From an uncultured Olsenella sp. (GTDB taxonomy: Bacteria > Actinomycetota > Coriobacteriia > Coriobacteriales > Atopobiaceae): a stretch of 64,000 nt of DNA. Where the stretch lies: assembly GCA_934660915.1 (NCBI GenBank), contig CAKUIF010000010.1:1-64000 (forward strand), in the 5' to 3' direction. This document shows, one piece after another, positions 31,883 to 41,193 of the stretch. The translations under genes were made by a program, and so were the position numbers. A model generated the notes under the pieces. It was not told where the DNA came from and made no database searches. It saw only the letters and a program-made list of their open reading frames with translations. Within the stretch, counting starts at the first letter, position 1. Every line of letters starts with the position of its first letter.

Positions 31883-32389
31883 ATGGCATTCGAGAAGATT
31901 GAACTTACGGACATCGAGCTCGCGCCGTTCACGACATTCGACAAGGGCTGGGGCCTCGTCACCGCGGGAGATGCCAAGAAGTACAACACGATGACCGTGA
32001 GCTGGGGCGGGCTCGGGACGCTGTGGAACAAGCCCGTCGCGACCATCTATATCCGCCCGCAGCGCTACACCAAGCAGTTCGTCGACGCGAGCGAGCGGTT
32101 CACGGTCTCGCTGTTCGGCGGCGAGCACAAGCGCGAGCTCGGGGTCCTCGGCACCAAGAGCGGCCGCGACGGCAATAAGGTCGCCGAGGTCGGCTTCACT
32201 CCCGTCGAGCTCGCCGGTCAGGTCTCCTTCGAGGAGGCAAGCCTTGTGCTCGTGTGCCGCAAGCTCTACGCAGACGAGATCCGCCTTGAGGGGTTCATAG
32301 ACGCGTCCTGCGACGAGCGCTGCTACCCCGACCACGACTACCACACGTTCTACATCGCCGAGGTCGAGCGGGCGTATATCTGCAGATAG
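31883..32389 (+). CDS. flavin reductase-like protein
   Basis: 168 residues, with GGGAGAT before the ATG. The family pattern YNTMTVSWGGLGTLWNKPVA (about 36-55) and the FTVSLFGGE segment match the FMN-binding flavin reductase-like domain. Such proteins bind FMN and transfer electrons to a partner or to FMN itself. The gene stands alone between the repeat region and the pyr operon, so no partner can be named. Confidence 0.75.
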   Translation: MAFEKIELTDIELAPFTTFDKGWGLVTAGDAKKYNTMTVSWGGLGTLWNKPVATIYIRPQRYTKQFVDASERFTVSLFGGEHKRELGVLGTKSGRDGNKVAEVGFTPVELAGQVSFEEASLVLVCRKLYADEIRLEGFIDASCDERCYPDHDYHTFYIAEVERAYICR

Positions 32390-32784
32390 CCGTTATATTG
32401 GGCTGATCCTGCTTTGGCAAGGCCCCTTTTGGCGGACCGCTCGTCTTTGGCATTCAAGCGCCGCGGCGGGACTAGGTTCTACGCACTTATCTGGTTCGGG
32501 TCACGTTTACGTTTTCTTTCGACGCACTTTCCTCGATCGGGCTACGCACTTTTGGCGGCGTCGCCAATTTATGGCATGTCGAGTCGATAAAACACCAGTT
32601 AACGAAGAGCGACTTCGGCAAACTTTTTACACTTGCATAGCCCGAAGAGAGGAAGTGCGTCATTACATTGCCGCATGCGTCGCCCGAAGGCGCAAAGCGC
32701 GTGATCCTGCTATTTGACGGGACCTCACGAATCCGGTTCGGATGACCTTGCATCACGCCGTCCACACCGCTCGCCGCGTCTCGC
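32390..32784. other. 395-bp intergenic, nothing recognised
   Basis: No ORF with a ribosome binding site, no tRNA and no clear terminator were seen. TACGCACTT-like motifs occur at 32478 and 32542, once with TTTTGGCGG after. The stretch ends at the pyr operon promoter. Confidence 0.4.
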
Positions 32785-32813
32785 TTGAACCGCCTGCCGC
32801 GCAGGCGTACACT
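32785..32813 (+). promoter_or_regulatory. pyr operon promoter
   Basis: TTGAAC (32785-32790) and TACACT (32808-32813) are separated by 17 bases. Transcription would start near 32820, giving a leader of about 130 bases before pyrR. Confidence 0.65.
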
Positions 32814-32822
32814 CAACCAGAA

Positions 32823-32936
32823 CCTTTAAGCGCGGTACGAGAGACCAGCAAGGTGAGATGCTCCCTCAACACGAGGGACACCCATACGCATGCTGGATGT
32901 CCTGTGCCGCGAACAGACGGTCAGGGCATCTTTTTT
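32823..32936 (+). promoter_or_regulatory. pyr operon leader: PyrR-binding region and attenuator
   Basis: The segment ACGAGAGACCAGCAAGGTGA (about 32839-32858) resembles the PyrR-binding loop of the anti-antiterminator. It is followed by a terminator: 9-bp stem (32896-32904 against 32922-32930, one G-T pair) and six T (32931-32936), 15 bases before the pyrR start. When UMP or UTP is high, PyrR binds and the terminator forms. The match to the known loop is by eye. Confidence 0.7.
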
Positions 32937-32951
32937 GTCGAAGGGAGTCCC

Positions 32952-33521
32952 ATGGAAGAGGCCAAGCTCAAGGCCCAGATCATGGACGAGCAGGCGATGG
33001 GCCGAGCCCTCACCCGCATCGCCCACGAGGTCATCGAGCGCAACGAGGGAGCCGAGGGGATCGGCATCGTCGGCATCGTGAGCAGGGGAGCGATCATCGC
33101 CCCGATGCTCGCGGATGAGATCGAGAAGATCGAGGGCACGCGCCCGCCGGTGGGCACGCTGGACATCAGCTTCTACCGCGACGACGTCAGCCGCGCGATC
33201 GCGCCCGTGCTGCACAGCACCAACATCCCGTTCAACGTCGACGAGCGCGACATCATCCTCGTGGACGACGTCCTGTACACGGGCCGCACCATCCGCTCCG
33301 CCCTCGACGCGCTGATCGACTACGGCCGCCCCAAGACGGTCCAGCTCGCCGTGATGGTCGACCGCGGCCACCGCGAGCTCCCCATCCGCGCCGACTACGT
33401 CGGCAAGAACGTCCCGTCCTCCCGCGACGAGGACGTCCGCGTCAACATCAAGCCCAGCGACGACACCACGTCCGTCGAGATCTGGACCAAGCCGAGCAAG
33501 CACAACGGAGGTGCGCAGTAA
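32952..33521 (+). CDS. pyrR: PyrR bifunctional regulator / uracil phosphoribosyltransferase
   Basis: 189 residues; AAGGGAG precedes the ATG. The PRPP-binding motif is ILVDDVLYTGRTIRSAL (about 100-116). The protein binds the pyr leader RNA in response to UMP/UTP and usually has some phosphoribosyltransferase activity. It heads the operon it controls, and its stop overlaps the pyrB start as TAATG. Confidence 0.93.
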   Translation: MEEAKLKAQIMDEQAMGRALTRIAHEVIERNEGAEGIGIVGIVSRGAIIAPMLADEIEKIEGTRPPVGTLDISFYRDDVSRAIAPVLHSTNIPFNVDERDIILVDDVLYTGRTIRSALDALIDYGRPKTVQLAVMVDRGHRELPIRADYVGKNVPSSRDEDVRVNIKPSDDTTSVEIWTKPSKHNGGAQ

Positions 33522-34456
33522 TGCTCTCAGTCAAGCACCTGATCGACACCACGAGCCTAACCGAGGACGACATCTACCAGATCCTCGACACCGCCCGCGC
33601 GTTCGAGGACGTCAACAACCGCGCCATCAAGAAGGTCCCCGCCCTTCGCGGCCGAACGATCGTGAACCTCTTCCTGGAGCCCTCGACCCGCACGAAGTCT
33701 TCCTTCGAGCTCGCCGAGAAGCGCCTTTCGGCCGACTCCCTCTCCATGGGCGGCGCCACCTCCTCGGTTGTCAAGGGCGAGTCGCTCGCCGACACCATCC
33801 AGACGATCGACGCCATGAACGTCGACATGTTCGTCTGCCGCGCAAAGCTCGCCGGCACCCCGCAGAAGATCACCGAGCACACCGACGCCATCGTGATCAA
33901 CGCCGGCGACGGCAAGCACCAGCACCCGACGCAGGCCATGCTCGACCTCTACACCATCCGCAAGCAGTTCGGCCACCTCGACGGCCTCAAGGTCGCCATC
34001 GTCGGCGACCTGTCGCACAGCCGCGTGTGCGGCTCGCTCGTGCCCGCGCTGAAGACCGTCGGCGCGGACGTCACCCTCGTCGGCCCCCCGACCTTCCAGG
34101 TCGACGACCCCGACTACTTCGGCGTGCCGCAGACGGCCGACTTCGACTCCGTGATCCCCGAGATGGACGTCGTCTACATGCTGCGCGTCCAGCTCGAGCG
34201 CATGGAGGGCGCCTCCATCCCGTCCCGCCGCGAGTACAACCGCCTGTGGGGCCTCGACATGAGCCGCGTGGACAAGATGAAGCCCGAGGCCATCATCTGC
34301 CACCCCGGCCCGATGAACCGCGGCATGGAGATCAACGCGGACGTCGCCGACTGCGCCCGCTCTAGGATTCTGACCCAGGTCAACGCCGGCGTGCTCACCC
34401 GCATGGCCGAGATGTACCTGCTGCTGGGAGGAGAGAACAATGGCATTTCTGCTTAA
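33521..34456 (+). CDS. pyrB: aspartate carbamoyltransferase
   Basis: 311 residues, normal length for a catalytic subunit. The carbamoyl phosphate site STRTKSSFELAEKRL (about 48-62) and the HPTQAMLDLYTI segment are intact. The enzyme makes carbamoyl-aspartate from carbamoyl phosphate and aspartate. No pyrI regulatory subunit is present, so control is expected at the leader RNA. Confidence 0.95.
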   Translation: MLSVKHLIDTTSLTEDDIYQILDTARAFEDVNNRAIKKVPALRGRTIVNLFLEPSTRTKSSFELAEKRLSADSLSMGGATSSVVKGESLADTIQTIDAMNVDMFVCRAKLAGTPQKITEHTDAIVINAGDGKHQHPTQAMLDLYTIRKQFGHLDGLKVAIVGDLSHSRVCGSLVPALKTVGADVTLVGPPTFQVDDPDYFGVPQTADFDSVIPEMDVVYMLRVQLERMEGASIPSRREYNRLWGLDMSRVDKMKPEAIICHPGPMNRGMEINADVADCARSRILTQVNAGVLTRMAEMYLLLGGENNGISA

Positions 34457-35741
34457 GGGCGCCCACGTCGTCGACCCGCAGGTGGGCCTCGACGGCTTCC
34501 GCGACGTTCTGATCGAGGACGGCAAGATAGCCGCCGTCTCCGAGGCCCTCGAGGCCCCCGCCGGCGCCGAGGTCGTCGACGCCCACGACAAGTATCTCGT
34601 CCCCGGCCTTGTGGATATGCACGTCCACTTCCGCGATCCCGGCTTCGAGTACAAGGAGACCATCGAGACCGGTTCCGCGGCCGCGGTCCACGGCGGCTTC
34701 ACCGACGTGGCCACCATGCCCAACACCGACCCCGTCACCGACACCGGCGCCGAGGTCCGCTACCAGATCGACCGCGCCCACGCCGCCGGCCTGTGCCACG
34801 TGCGCCCCATCGGCGCCATGACGCGCGGCGAGAAGGGCGAGTCCCTGGCCGAGATCGGCGACATGGTCATCGAGGGCGCGAGCGCCTTCTCCGACGACGG
34901 CCACGGCGTCCAGTCCGCCGGCATGATGCGCACCTGCATGGAGTACATCGCCCAGTTCGACCGCGTCGCGCTCGCCCACTGCGAGATCGAGTCGCTCTCG
35001 GGCCACGGCGTCATCAACGAGGGCCGCGCCTCCACGCGCCTCGGCATGTTCGGCTGGCCGGCGCTTGCCGAGGAGCTCGAGATCTATCGCGACATCGAGC
35101 TCGTCCGCCTCACCAACTGCCCGCTGCACATCTGCCACATCTCCACGCGCAAGGGCCTCGACCTCGTCCGCGCCGCCAAGGCCGACGGCCTGCCCGTCAC
35201 CTGCGAGGTCACCCCGCACCACCTGTTCCTGTGCGAGGACGACATCACCGACACCTACGACACGAACCTCAAGATGAACCCGCCGCTGCGCACCGCCGAC
35301 GACGCGGCCGCGCTTCGCGAGGGCGTCCTCGACGGCTCCATCGACTGCATCGTCACCGATCACGCGCCGCACGCCCCGCACGAGAAGGACTGCGAGTGGG
35401 AGATCAGCTTCTTCGGCATCGTGGGCCTCGAGACCTCGCTGCCGCTCATCCTGCAGAACCTCGTCGACACCGGCAAGATGAGCTGGGCGCGCCTCGTTGA
35501 GGTCATGGCCGTGAACCCGCGCCGCCTGTTGCGCCTCGATCCGGTGAGCATCGCCGAGGGCTCCGCTGCCGACCTCACCCTCATCGACCCCAAGAAGTCC
35601 GTCGAGATCACGCCCGAGTACCTCAAGAGCCGCTCCAAGAACTCCGCTTGGCTCGGCCAGACCCTCACGGGCGTCGCGACCGACGTCTGGGCCGGCGGCC
35701 GCCGCGTCCTCACCGACGGCGTCGTCACGCCGCAGCACTAG
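34440..35741 (+). CDS. pyrC: dihydroorotase
   Basis: 433 residues, the longer class I-type form. The metal site DMHVHFRDPGFEYKET (about 60-75) is present, as are the later His (AHCEIES, HICHIST) and the Asp in TDHAPH. The enzyme cyclises carbamoyl-aspartate to dihydroorotate. The start overlaps the pyrB end by 17 bases. Confidence 0.95.
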   Translation: MAFLLKGAHVVDPQVGLDGFRDVLIEDGKIAAVSEALEAPAGAEVVDAHDKYLVPGLVDMHVHFRDPGFEYKETIETGSAAAVHGGFTDVATMPNTDPVTDTGAEVRYQIDRAHAAGLCHVRPIGAMTRGEKGESLAEIGDMVIEGASAFSDDGHGVQSAGMMRTCMEYIAQFDRVALAHCEIESLSGHGVINEGRASTRLGMFGWPALAEELEIYRDIELVRLTNCPLHICHISTRKGLDLVRAAKADGLPVTCEVTPHHLFLCEDDITDTYDTNLKMNPPLRTADDAAALREGVLDGSIDCIVTDHAPHAPHEKDCEWEISFFGIVGLETSLPLILQNLVDTGKMSWARLVEVMAVNPRRLLRLDPVSIAEGSAADLTLIDPKKSVEITPEYLKSRSKNSAWLGQTLTGVATDVWAGGRRVLTDGVVTPQH

Positions 35742-35750
35742 GGGACGCAG

Positions 35751-36542
35751 ATGACCCTCATGTCCAGGGTGCGTGAGCACACCTACACGGTGGTCGAGAA
35801 CGAGGCGGTCGGCGACGGCATCTGGCGCATGGTCTTCCGCGCGCCAAAGCTCGCCGGCTCCCTCGAGCCCGGCCAGTTCATGAACTTCCACGTTCCCGGC
35901 GCCAAGCAGATTCTGCGCGTGCCCCTCTCGTTCGCCTCCGCGGATGCCGAGTCCGGCACTGTCGAGATCGTCTACGCGGTGGTCGGCGACGCCACCCGCG
36001 CCCTTACCAGGATGGCGGCGGGGGAGTCCTCCTCCGTCCTCGGCCCCTCCGGCAACGGCTGGGTCGTCCGCGAGGGACAGGGCCGCTCGGTCGTCGTCGG
36101 CGGCGGAGTTGGCGCTCCCCCGGCAGTCGCCGCGGCGGGGCTTCTTGCCAAGAAGGGCGTCGCCTTCGACGGCGTGCTCGGCTCGCAGACGGCCTCCAAG
36201 CTCTGGGGCGTCGATCGCCTCGCCGAGCTCGGCGCCGGCCGGGCGCTCGCCACGACCGACGACGGGTCCTTCGGCATCAAGGGCTTCACCACCGACGCGC
36301 TTCGCGAGCTGCTCTCCCAGGGCGAATACGACACGGTCTATACCTGCGGGCCGCAGGTCATGATGCGCGGCATCGCCGCGATCTGCCGCGAGGCGGGCAT
36401 TAAGTGTCAGGTCTCCATGGAGCGCATGATGTCGTGCGGCTTCGGCGCGTGCAACACCTGCAACGTGCTCATGGCGGACGGCACCTACAAGTCGTGCTGC
36501 ATGAACGGCCCCATCTTCGACGCCGAGGAGGTGGCGTGGTAA
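35751..36542 (+). CDS. pyrK: dihydroorotate dehydrogenase electron transfer subunit
   Basis: 263 residues with an FAD/NAD-binding ferredoxin-reductase fold (SFASADAESGTVEIVY, then VVGGGVGAPPAVAAA) and a C-terminal [2Fe-2S] site with four Cys in CGFGACNTC and KSCC. It passes electrons from dihydroorotate to NAD, together with PyrD. Its stop overlaps the pyrD start as TAATG. Confidence 0.93.
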   Translation: MTLMSRVREHTYTVVENEAVGDGIWRMVFRAPKLAGSLEPGQFMNFHVPGAKQILRVPLSFASADAESGTVEIVYAVVGDATRALTRMAAGESSSVLGPSGNGWVVREGQGRSVVVGGGVGAPPAVAAAGLLAKKGVAFDGVLGSQTASKLWGVDRLAELGAGRALATTDDGSFGIKGFTTDALRELLSQGEYDTVYTCGPQVMMRGIAAICREAGIKCQVSMERMMSCGFGACNTCNVLMADGTYKSCCMNGPIFDAEEVAW

Positions 36543-37471
36543 TGGCGGAGAGCCCCGTGAACATGGCCGTCGACCTCGGCGGCGTGAAGATGCAAAACCC
36601 CGTGAACACCGCGTCGGGCACCTTCGGCTTCGGTTGGCAGTTCGAGGGCTTCTTCGACGTTTCGCGCCTCGGCGCCATCACGACGAAGGGGTGCTCGGCC
36701 GAGCCTTGGCTCGGCAACCCCGAGCCCCGCATGTGCGAGGTCCCCTCCGGCATGATGAACACCGTCGGCCTCGCCAACCCCGGCGTCGCAGGCATGCTCG
36801 ATGCCTACGGCGACTATCTCCGCGAGCTCGAGGGCCGCGGCTGCCGCGTGATCCTGCAGGCCGCCGGCCACTCCCACGAGGAGTACATCGCCGCCGTCGA
36901 GAAGATCGAGGAGCTCGCGCCCTGGTGCTCCGGCATCGAGCTCAACATCTCCTGCCCCAACATCGCGCGCGGCGGCGCCCTTGTGGGCGGCACTCCCGAG
37001 TCAGCCTCCGAGGTCGTCTCTGCGGTGCGCGAGCGCGTGCACAGGCCGCTTTTGGTAAAGATGGCCCCGGTCCGCGTGCCCGAGATCGCCCGCGCGTGCG
37101 AGTCGGCGGGCGCGGACGCCCTGTGCCTCATCAACACCATCAACGGCATGCACCTTAACGTCCATACGCGCAAGAGCATGCTCTCCAAGCCCACCGGCGG
37201 CGTCTCCGGCCCCGCAATCCACGCCATCGCCGTGCGCATGGTGTGGGAGGCCGCCAACGCCGTGAAGATTCCCATCAACGGCATGGGCGGCGTCGCCACC
37301 TGGGAGGACGCGGCCGAGATGATCCTGGCCGGGGCGACCTGCGTCACGGTGGGCACCGCGAGCTTCTATGACCCGACCGCTGCCGCAAAGATCGTGGACG
37401 GCCTTGCCGCCTGGGCCGCCGAGCAGGGAGTTTCCGACATCAACGAATTGATTGGAGCCGCAGAATGCTGA
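36542..37471 (+). CDS. pyrD: dihydroorotate dehydrogenase, class 1B catalytic subunit
   Basis: 309 residues. I start at the ATG at 36542; a longer frame overlaps pyrK and is not supported. The FMN barrel motifs NTASGTFGFG, IELNISCPN (with the catalytic Cys) and GMGGVATWEDAAEMI are present. It oxidises dihydroorotate to orotate and works with PyrK, so it is NAD-linked. It overlaps pyrF by seven bases. Confidence 0.95.
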   Translation: MAESPVNMAVDLGGVKMQNPVNTASGTFGFGWQFEGFFDVSRLGAITTKGCSAEPWLGNPEPRMCEVPSGMMNTVGLANPGVAGMLDAYGDYLRELEGRGCRVILQAAGHSHEEYIAAVEKIEELAPWCSGIELNISCPNIARGGALVGGTPESASEVVSAVRERVHRPLLVKMAPVRVPEIARACESAGADALCLINTINGMHLNVHTRKSMLSKPTGGVSGPAIHAIAVRMVWEAANAVKIPINGMGGVATWEDAAEMILAGATCVTVGTASFYDPTAAAKIVDGLAAWAAEQGVSDINELIGAAEC

Positions 37472-38187
37472 CGTACGAGCAAGCCTCCGACAAGGTCATC
37501 ATCGCGCTCGACTGCAGTCGCGAGCGCGCCTTCGAGCTCGCCGACATGCTCGCCGGCAAGGCCACCTGGGTCAAGGTCGGCATGACGCTCTTCTATGCCG
37601 AGGGCCCGTCGATCGTCGAGGCCATGCGCGAGCGCGGCCTCAAGGTCTTCCTCGACCTCAAGGTCCACGACATCCCGTTCCAGGTCCAGGGCGCCGTGCG
37701 CTCCGCCTCCATGACGGGAGCCGACATCATCTCGATCCACGGCCTGGGCACCGCCCCCATGGTCGAGGCCGCCCGCAAGGGCGCCGAGGAGGCCGCCGCC
37801 GAGCGCGCGGGAGACCGCACACGCCTCGTGGCCATCTCGGTCCTCACGAGCATGGACCAGGAGGCCCTCGCCTCCATCGGCGTCTCGGGCACCATCGCCG
37901 AGGAGGTCAGCCGCCTGGCGAGCCTGGCATACGGCGCCGGTTCCGACGGCATCGTGTGCTCACCGCAGGAGGCCTCCGAGATGCGCGCCCTTCTTGGCCC
38001 GGACGCGCTCATCGTGACCCCGGGCGTCCGCCCCGCTGGAGCCGCCGTCGGCGACCAGAAGCGCATCGCCACCCCGGCCGCCGCCATCGAGGCCGGTGCT
38101 TCCAAGCTCGTCATCGGCCGCCCGATCACCGGCGCTGACGACCCCGTGGCCGCCTTCGACGCCATCGTCGAGGAGCTCATGGCCTAG
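37465..38187 (+). CDS. pyrF: orotidine 5'-phosphate decarboxylase
   Basis: 240 residues. The catalytic box DLKVHDIP (about 69-76) is intact, as is the PGVRPAG phosphate loop. It makes UMP from OMP, the last step. pyrE, needed just before it, is not in the operon and must lie elsewhere. Confidence 0.95.
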   Translation: MLTYEQASDKVIIALDCSRERAFELADMLAGKATWVKVGMTLFYAEGPSIVEAMRERGLKVFLDLKVHDIPFQVQGAVRSASMTGADIISIHGLGTAPMVEAARKGAEEAAAERAGDRTRLVAISVLTSMDQEALASIGVSGTIAEEVSRLASLAYGAGSDGIVCSPQEASEMRALLGPDALIVTPGVRPAGAAVGDQKRIATPAAAIEAGASKLVIGRPITGADDPVAAFDAIVEELMA

Positions 38188-38211
38188 CGCATAAGCCTAT
38201 ATAAGCTGCTC

Positions 38212-38255
38212 ACGGGGCCGCTTGGGGTCAAATAGATCTCCGAGCGGCCCCGTTT
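38212..38255 (+). terminator. terminator after pyrF
   Basis: An 11-bp perfect stem (38212-38222 against 38243-38253) with a 20-base loop is followed by three T. It closes the pyr operon before the mihF promoter. Confidence 0.75.
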
Positions 38256-38329
38256 GCGCAGCTCATGGCACCAATTTGCCCGGTTATGAAAAAGTTATAG
38301 CCGCTGAGCTGCTCTTTTCTGATTTCTTC

Positions 38330-38358
38330 TTGCAATTGAGCAGGTAAATGGGCATAGT
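38330..38358 (+). promoter_or_regulatory. probable promoter for mihF operon
   Basis: TTGCAA (38330-38335) and CATAGT (38353-38358) are separated by 17 bases, about 75 bases before the mihF start. The region around it is AT-rich compared with the rest. Confidence 0.5.
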
Positions 38359-38434
38359 AATTACCCGGAAAGTCGAGCGCCCCGATTCGACGCGCGCCGA
38401 CTGCGTTTTTTAGCAGCAATGTTTGGAGGACACA

Positions 38435-38743
38435 ATGGCTCTACCTCAGCTTACTCCCGAGCAGCGCAAGGCCGCCCTCGAGAAGGCCGCCCAGGCCCGT
38501 CACGAGCGCGCTGAGCTCCGTGAGAAGATCAAGTCTGGCAAGGTCTCCCTCGCCGAGGTTCTCGATTCCGACGACCCCATCGCCAACCGCATGAAGGTCT
38601 CCGCCCTCATCGAGTCCCTCCCCGGCTACGGCAAGGCCAAGGCCGCCAAGATCATGGATGAGCTGGGCATCTCCGCCACCCGTCGCGTCAAGGGCCTCGG
38701 CGCCCGCCAGCGCGAGCAGCTCATCGAGGCGCTCTCCAAGTAA
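38435..38743 (+). CDS. mihF: integration host factor, actinobacterial type
   Basis: 102 residues; GGAGGA lies upstream of the ATG at 38435. The C-terminal two-thirds (ESLPGYGKAKAAKIMDELGI, then RRVKGLGARQREQLIEAL) form the helix-two turns-helix DNA-binding fold of actinobacterial IHF. It bends DNA and helps pack the nucleoid and assist phage recombination. Its place before gmk and rpoZ is the usual actinobacterial order and supports the lineage. Confidence 0.93.
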   Translation: MALPQLTPEQRKAALEKAAQARHERAELREKIKSGKVSLAEVLDSDDPIANRMKVSALIESLPGYGKAKAAKIMDELGISATRRVKGLGARQREQLIEALSK

Positions 38744-39322
38744 GTGGCGAGGACTCCGCATCTCTTCGTCGTTTCCGGGCCGTCAGGCGTAGGCAAGGGC
38801 ACGCTGGTCGCAAAGCTGCGGCAGCGGGTTCCGGGCCTGGGCCTGACGGTTTCGGCCACCACGAGGGGCCCCCGGGAGGGGGAGATCGATGGCGTCCACT
38901 ATCACTTCCTTACGGATGAGGAGTTCAGCCGCCGCGTCGAGGCCGGCGAGTTCCTCGAGTGGGCCCATGTCCACGGCCACTGCTACGGCACGCTCAAGAG
39001 CGAGGTCAGCCGCATCTTCGGCGAAGGCCACTCCGTCGTCCTCGAGATCGACGTGCAAGGCGGCCTGAACGTTCGCAAGGTCTGGCCGGGCGCCGTCCTC
39101 GTGTTCATCGAGCCCCCTTCCGCGGAGGAGCTCGAGCGCAGGCTTCGGGGCCGCGGCACGGAGGACGAGGCGAGCATCGAGCTGCGCCTCAGCAACGCCG
39201 CCGCCGAGATGGCGGTTGCGCCCTCCTACGACGAGCGCATCGTCAACGACGACCTCGACCGAGCGGTCGGCGAGCTTGCCGACCTCATTGATTCATACGA
39301 GACGAAGGAAAGGTCTCTTTAG
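38744..39322 (+). CDS. gmk: guanylate kinase
   Basis: 192 residues, starting at a GTG directly after the mihF stop. The P-loop is SGPSGVGKGTL (about 10-20), and the GMP-binding stretch ATTRGPREGEIDGVHY follows. It makes GDP from GMP and ATP. Confidence 0.95.
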   Translation: MARTPHLFVVSGPSGVGKGTLVAKLRQRVPGLGLTVSATTRGPREGEIDGVHYHFLTDEEFSRRVEAGEFLEWAHVHGHCYGTLKSEVSRIFGEGHSVVLEIDVQGGLNVRKVWPGAVLVFIEPPSAEELERRLRGRGTEDEASIELRLSNAAAEMAVAPSYDERIVNDDLDRAVGELADLIDSYETKERSL

Positions 39323-39607
39323 ATGTCCGTCACCAAGCCCAGCATCGATACCCTGCTCGAGAAGACCGAGCACAACCCGTTCCTGCTCTGCTCCATCGCG
39401 TCCAAGCGCGCCTGCGACATCAACAACATGATTCGCGGCCAGCACCTGCGCGTGACCGCTATCCAGGACTTCGACGACATCACCACCGTCGTCTCCGGCA
39501 AGGACACCGTCTCCATCGCCATGGAGGAGATCGAGTCCGGCACCCTGGGCTTCGTCAAGGATGAGTTTGACGAGGACATCAAGGGCGCCAACACCATCGC
39601 CCTCTAA
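39323..39607 (+). CDS. rpoZ: RNA polymerase omega subunit
   Basis: 94 residues, with the ATG right after the gmk stop. The segment FLLCSIASKRACDINNMI (about 20-37) is the conserved omega helix. It helps assemble RNA polymerase on the beta-prime subunit. Confidence 0.9.
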   Translation: MSVTKPSIDTLLEKTEHNPFLLCSIASKRACDINNMIRGQHLRVTAIQDFDDITTVVSGKDTVSIAMEEIESGTLGFVKDEFDEDIKGANTIAL

Positions 39608-39610
39608 GCC

Positions 39611-40867
39611 ATGACGGAAAGACTCTGCCTCGTCCACTACCACGAGATCGGCCTCAAGGGCAAGAACCGCTCCACCTTCGAGAACCAGCTCGTGACCAAT
39701 CTCCATAGGGCCCTGCGCGACTTCGAGGTGCGCAACATCCAGCGCATCTCGGGCTATGTCGTCGTCGAGTCCGAGGACCGCCAGGCCTCCGAGGCCATGG
39801 CCGCCGCCATCAGGCGTGTGCCCGGCGTGGCCCGCGTCTCGCTTGCGTACAAGTGCGGCCTCGATGAGCAGGAGTTCATCGCCGCCGCCATCCGCGCGAT
39901 GGGGGAGGCCGGCGACTTCAGGAGCTTCAAGGTACACGCCCGCCGCAGTTCCACCACCTACGAGCGCCACACCCTCGAGATGAACCAGCTCGTCGGCTCG
40001 GCCCTCTGCGAGGCGTTCCCGGAAAAGAAGGTCGACGTCCACAACCCCGACGTCACCGTCGTGGTCCACGTCGTCCAGGGCTCGACCTACGTCTACGCGG
40101 CCTCGGCCCCCGGAGTCGGTGGGCTTCCCGTTGGCACCGCCGGCAAGGTCGTCACGCTCCTTTCGAGCGGCTTCGACTCACCTGTGGCCACCTGGATGGT
40201 CGGTCGTCGCGGCGCCATCTGCGTGCCGGTGCACTTCTCCGGCCGTCCGCAGACCTCCGACACGAGCGAGTGGCTATGCGACGACATCGTGGAGGCCCTC
40301 GCGCCCTCCGGCGTCGTCGGGCGCCTCTACGTGTGCCCGTTCGGCGACAAGCAGCGCGAGATCTCGCTCGCGGTGCCCCAGAGCCTTCGCATCATCATGT
40401 ACCGGCGCCTCATGTTCCAGGTCGCCGAGCGCGTCGCCGCCCTTGAGGGCGCCAAGGCGCTCGTGACCGGCGAGTCGCTCGGCCAGGTCGCCTCGCAGAC
40501 CCTCGAGAACATCTGGGCCGTCGACGAGTGCGTCCAGATCCCGGTCCTGCGCCCGCTCATCGGCTCCGACAAGCAGGAGATCATTCGCCGTGCCGAGGAG
40601 ATCGGTACCTACGACATCTCGTGCCAGACGGCGCCGGACTGCTGCACGCTCTTTATGCCTCGCCGCCCCGAGACGCATGCGCGCCTCGACCAGGTCCATG
40701 AGGCCTGGGAGAGCTTCGACCATGAGGCTATGCTCGAGGACCTCATCGCGAGCATCGAGTACAAGGACTACGGCCAGTGCCCGAGCTACCATGCGCCGCG
40801 CGGCAGGCTCCGCGTGCACCACAACGAGCTCGGCCCTTCGCCCGAGAAATCGGCTCCGCAGGAGTAG
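39611..40867 (+). CDS. thiI: tRNA 4-thiouridine synthase ThiI
   Basis: 418 residues. An N-terminal ferredoxin-like/THUMP region (about 1-165) is followed by the PP-loop LLSSGFDSPVATWMV (about 181-195), which binds ATP. The C-terminal rhodanese domain found in enterobacteria is absent, so sulfur comes from a partner by another route, as in many Gram-positives. The enzyme sulfurates U8 of tRNA and may supply sulfur for thiamine. Confidence 0.93.
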   Translation: MTERLCLVHYHEIGLKGKNRSTFENQLVTNLHRALRDFEVRNIQRISGYVVVESEDRQASEAMAAAIRRVPGVARVSLAYKCGLDEQEFIAAAIRAMGEAGDFRSFKVHARRSSTTYERHTLEMNQLVGSALCEAFPEKKVDVHNPDVTVVVHVVQGSTYVYAASAPGVGGLPVGTAGKVVTLLSSGFDSPVATWMVGRRGAICVPVHFSGRPQTSDTSEWLCDDIVEALAPSGVVGRLYVCPFGDKQREISLAVPQSLRIIMYRRLMFQVAERVAALEGAKALVTGESLGQVASQTLENIWAVDECVQIPVLRPLIGSDKQEIIRRAEEIGTYDISCQTAPDCCTLFMPRRPETHARLDQVHEAWESFDHEAMLEDLIASIEYKDYGQCPSYHAPRGRLRVHHNELGPSPEKSAPQE

Positions 40868-40913
40868 GCTAACCTTAAATTCTTGCATAGATGCAAGGAA
40901 CCCCCAGAATTCC

Positions 40914-40950
40914 GCCCGTCCGCCTCATATATGGAGGCGGGCGGGCTTTT
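40914..40950 (+). terminator. terminator after thiI
   Basis: A 13-bp stem (40914-40926 against 40934-40946, one G-T pair) is followed by four T. Just upstream a small hairpin TTGCAT-AG-ATGCAA lies at about 40883-40896. Confidence 0.9.
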
Positions 40951-41193
40951 CTGTGGCGAGCGGGCGCGGTTATGCCGCGAACGGAAAAGATGCGCCGGGC
41001 GCTCGGCTTTCTTTCTAGGCGACATCTAAGCTGGAGGGCCGTCGCGACTGGGTGCCTGAGCTGCAAAGACGCTCTCCTTAAGCAGTCTTCCGCCAGCGTT
41101 CGGCAAGAATTGCGCAAGACACGTTTGTGAAGTCCCCTCGCGCCGACACGCAGCGGCATCCCCTCGGGTGACGATATTGGCGGAGGTGGTCGC
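40951..41193. other. 243-bp intergenic before comEA
   Basis: No convincing gene. A 79-codon open frame (40891-41130) crosses the thiI terminator and has no ribosome binding site. A strong GGCGGAGGTGG site belongs to comEA. I see no known riboswitch. Confidence 0.4.

Noticed and set aside
40891..41130. A 79-codon plus-strand ORF between thiI and comEA
   Set aside because: It crosses the thiI terminator, has no ribosome binding site and no domain.
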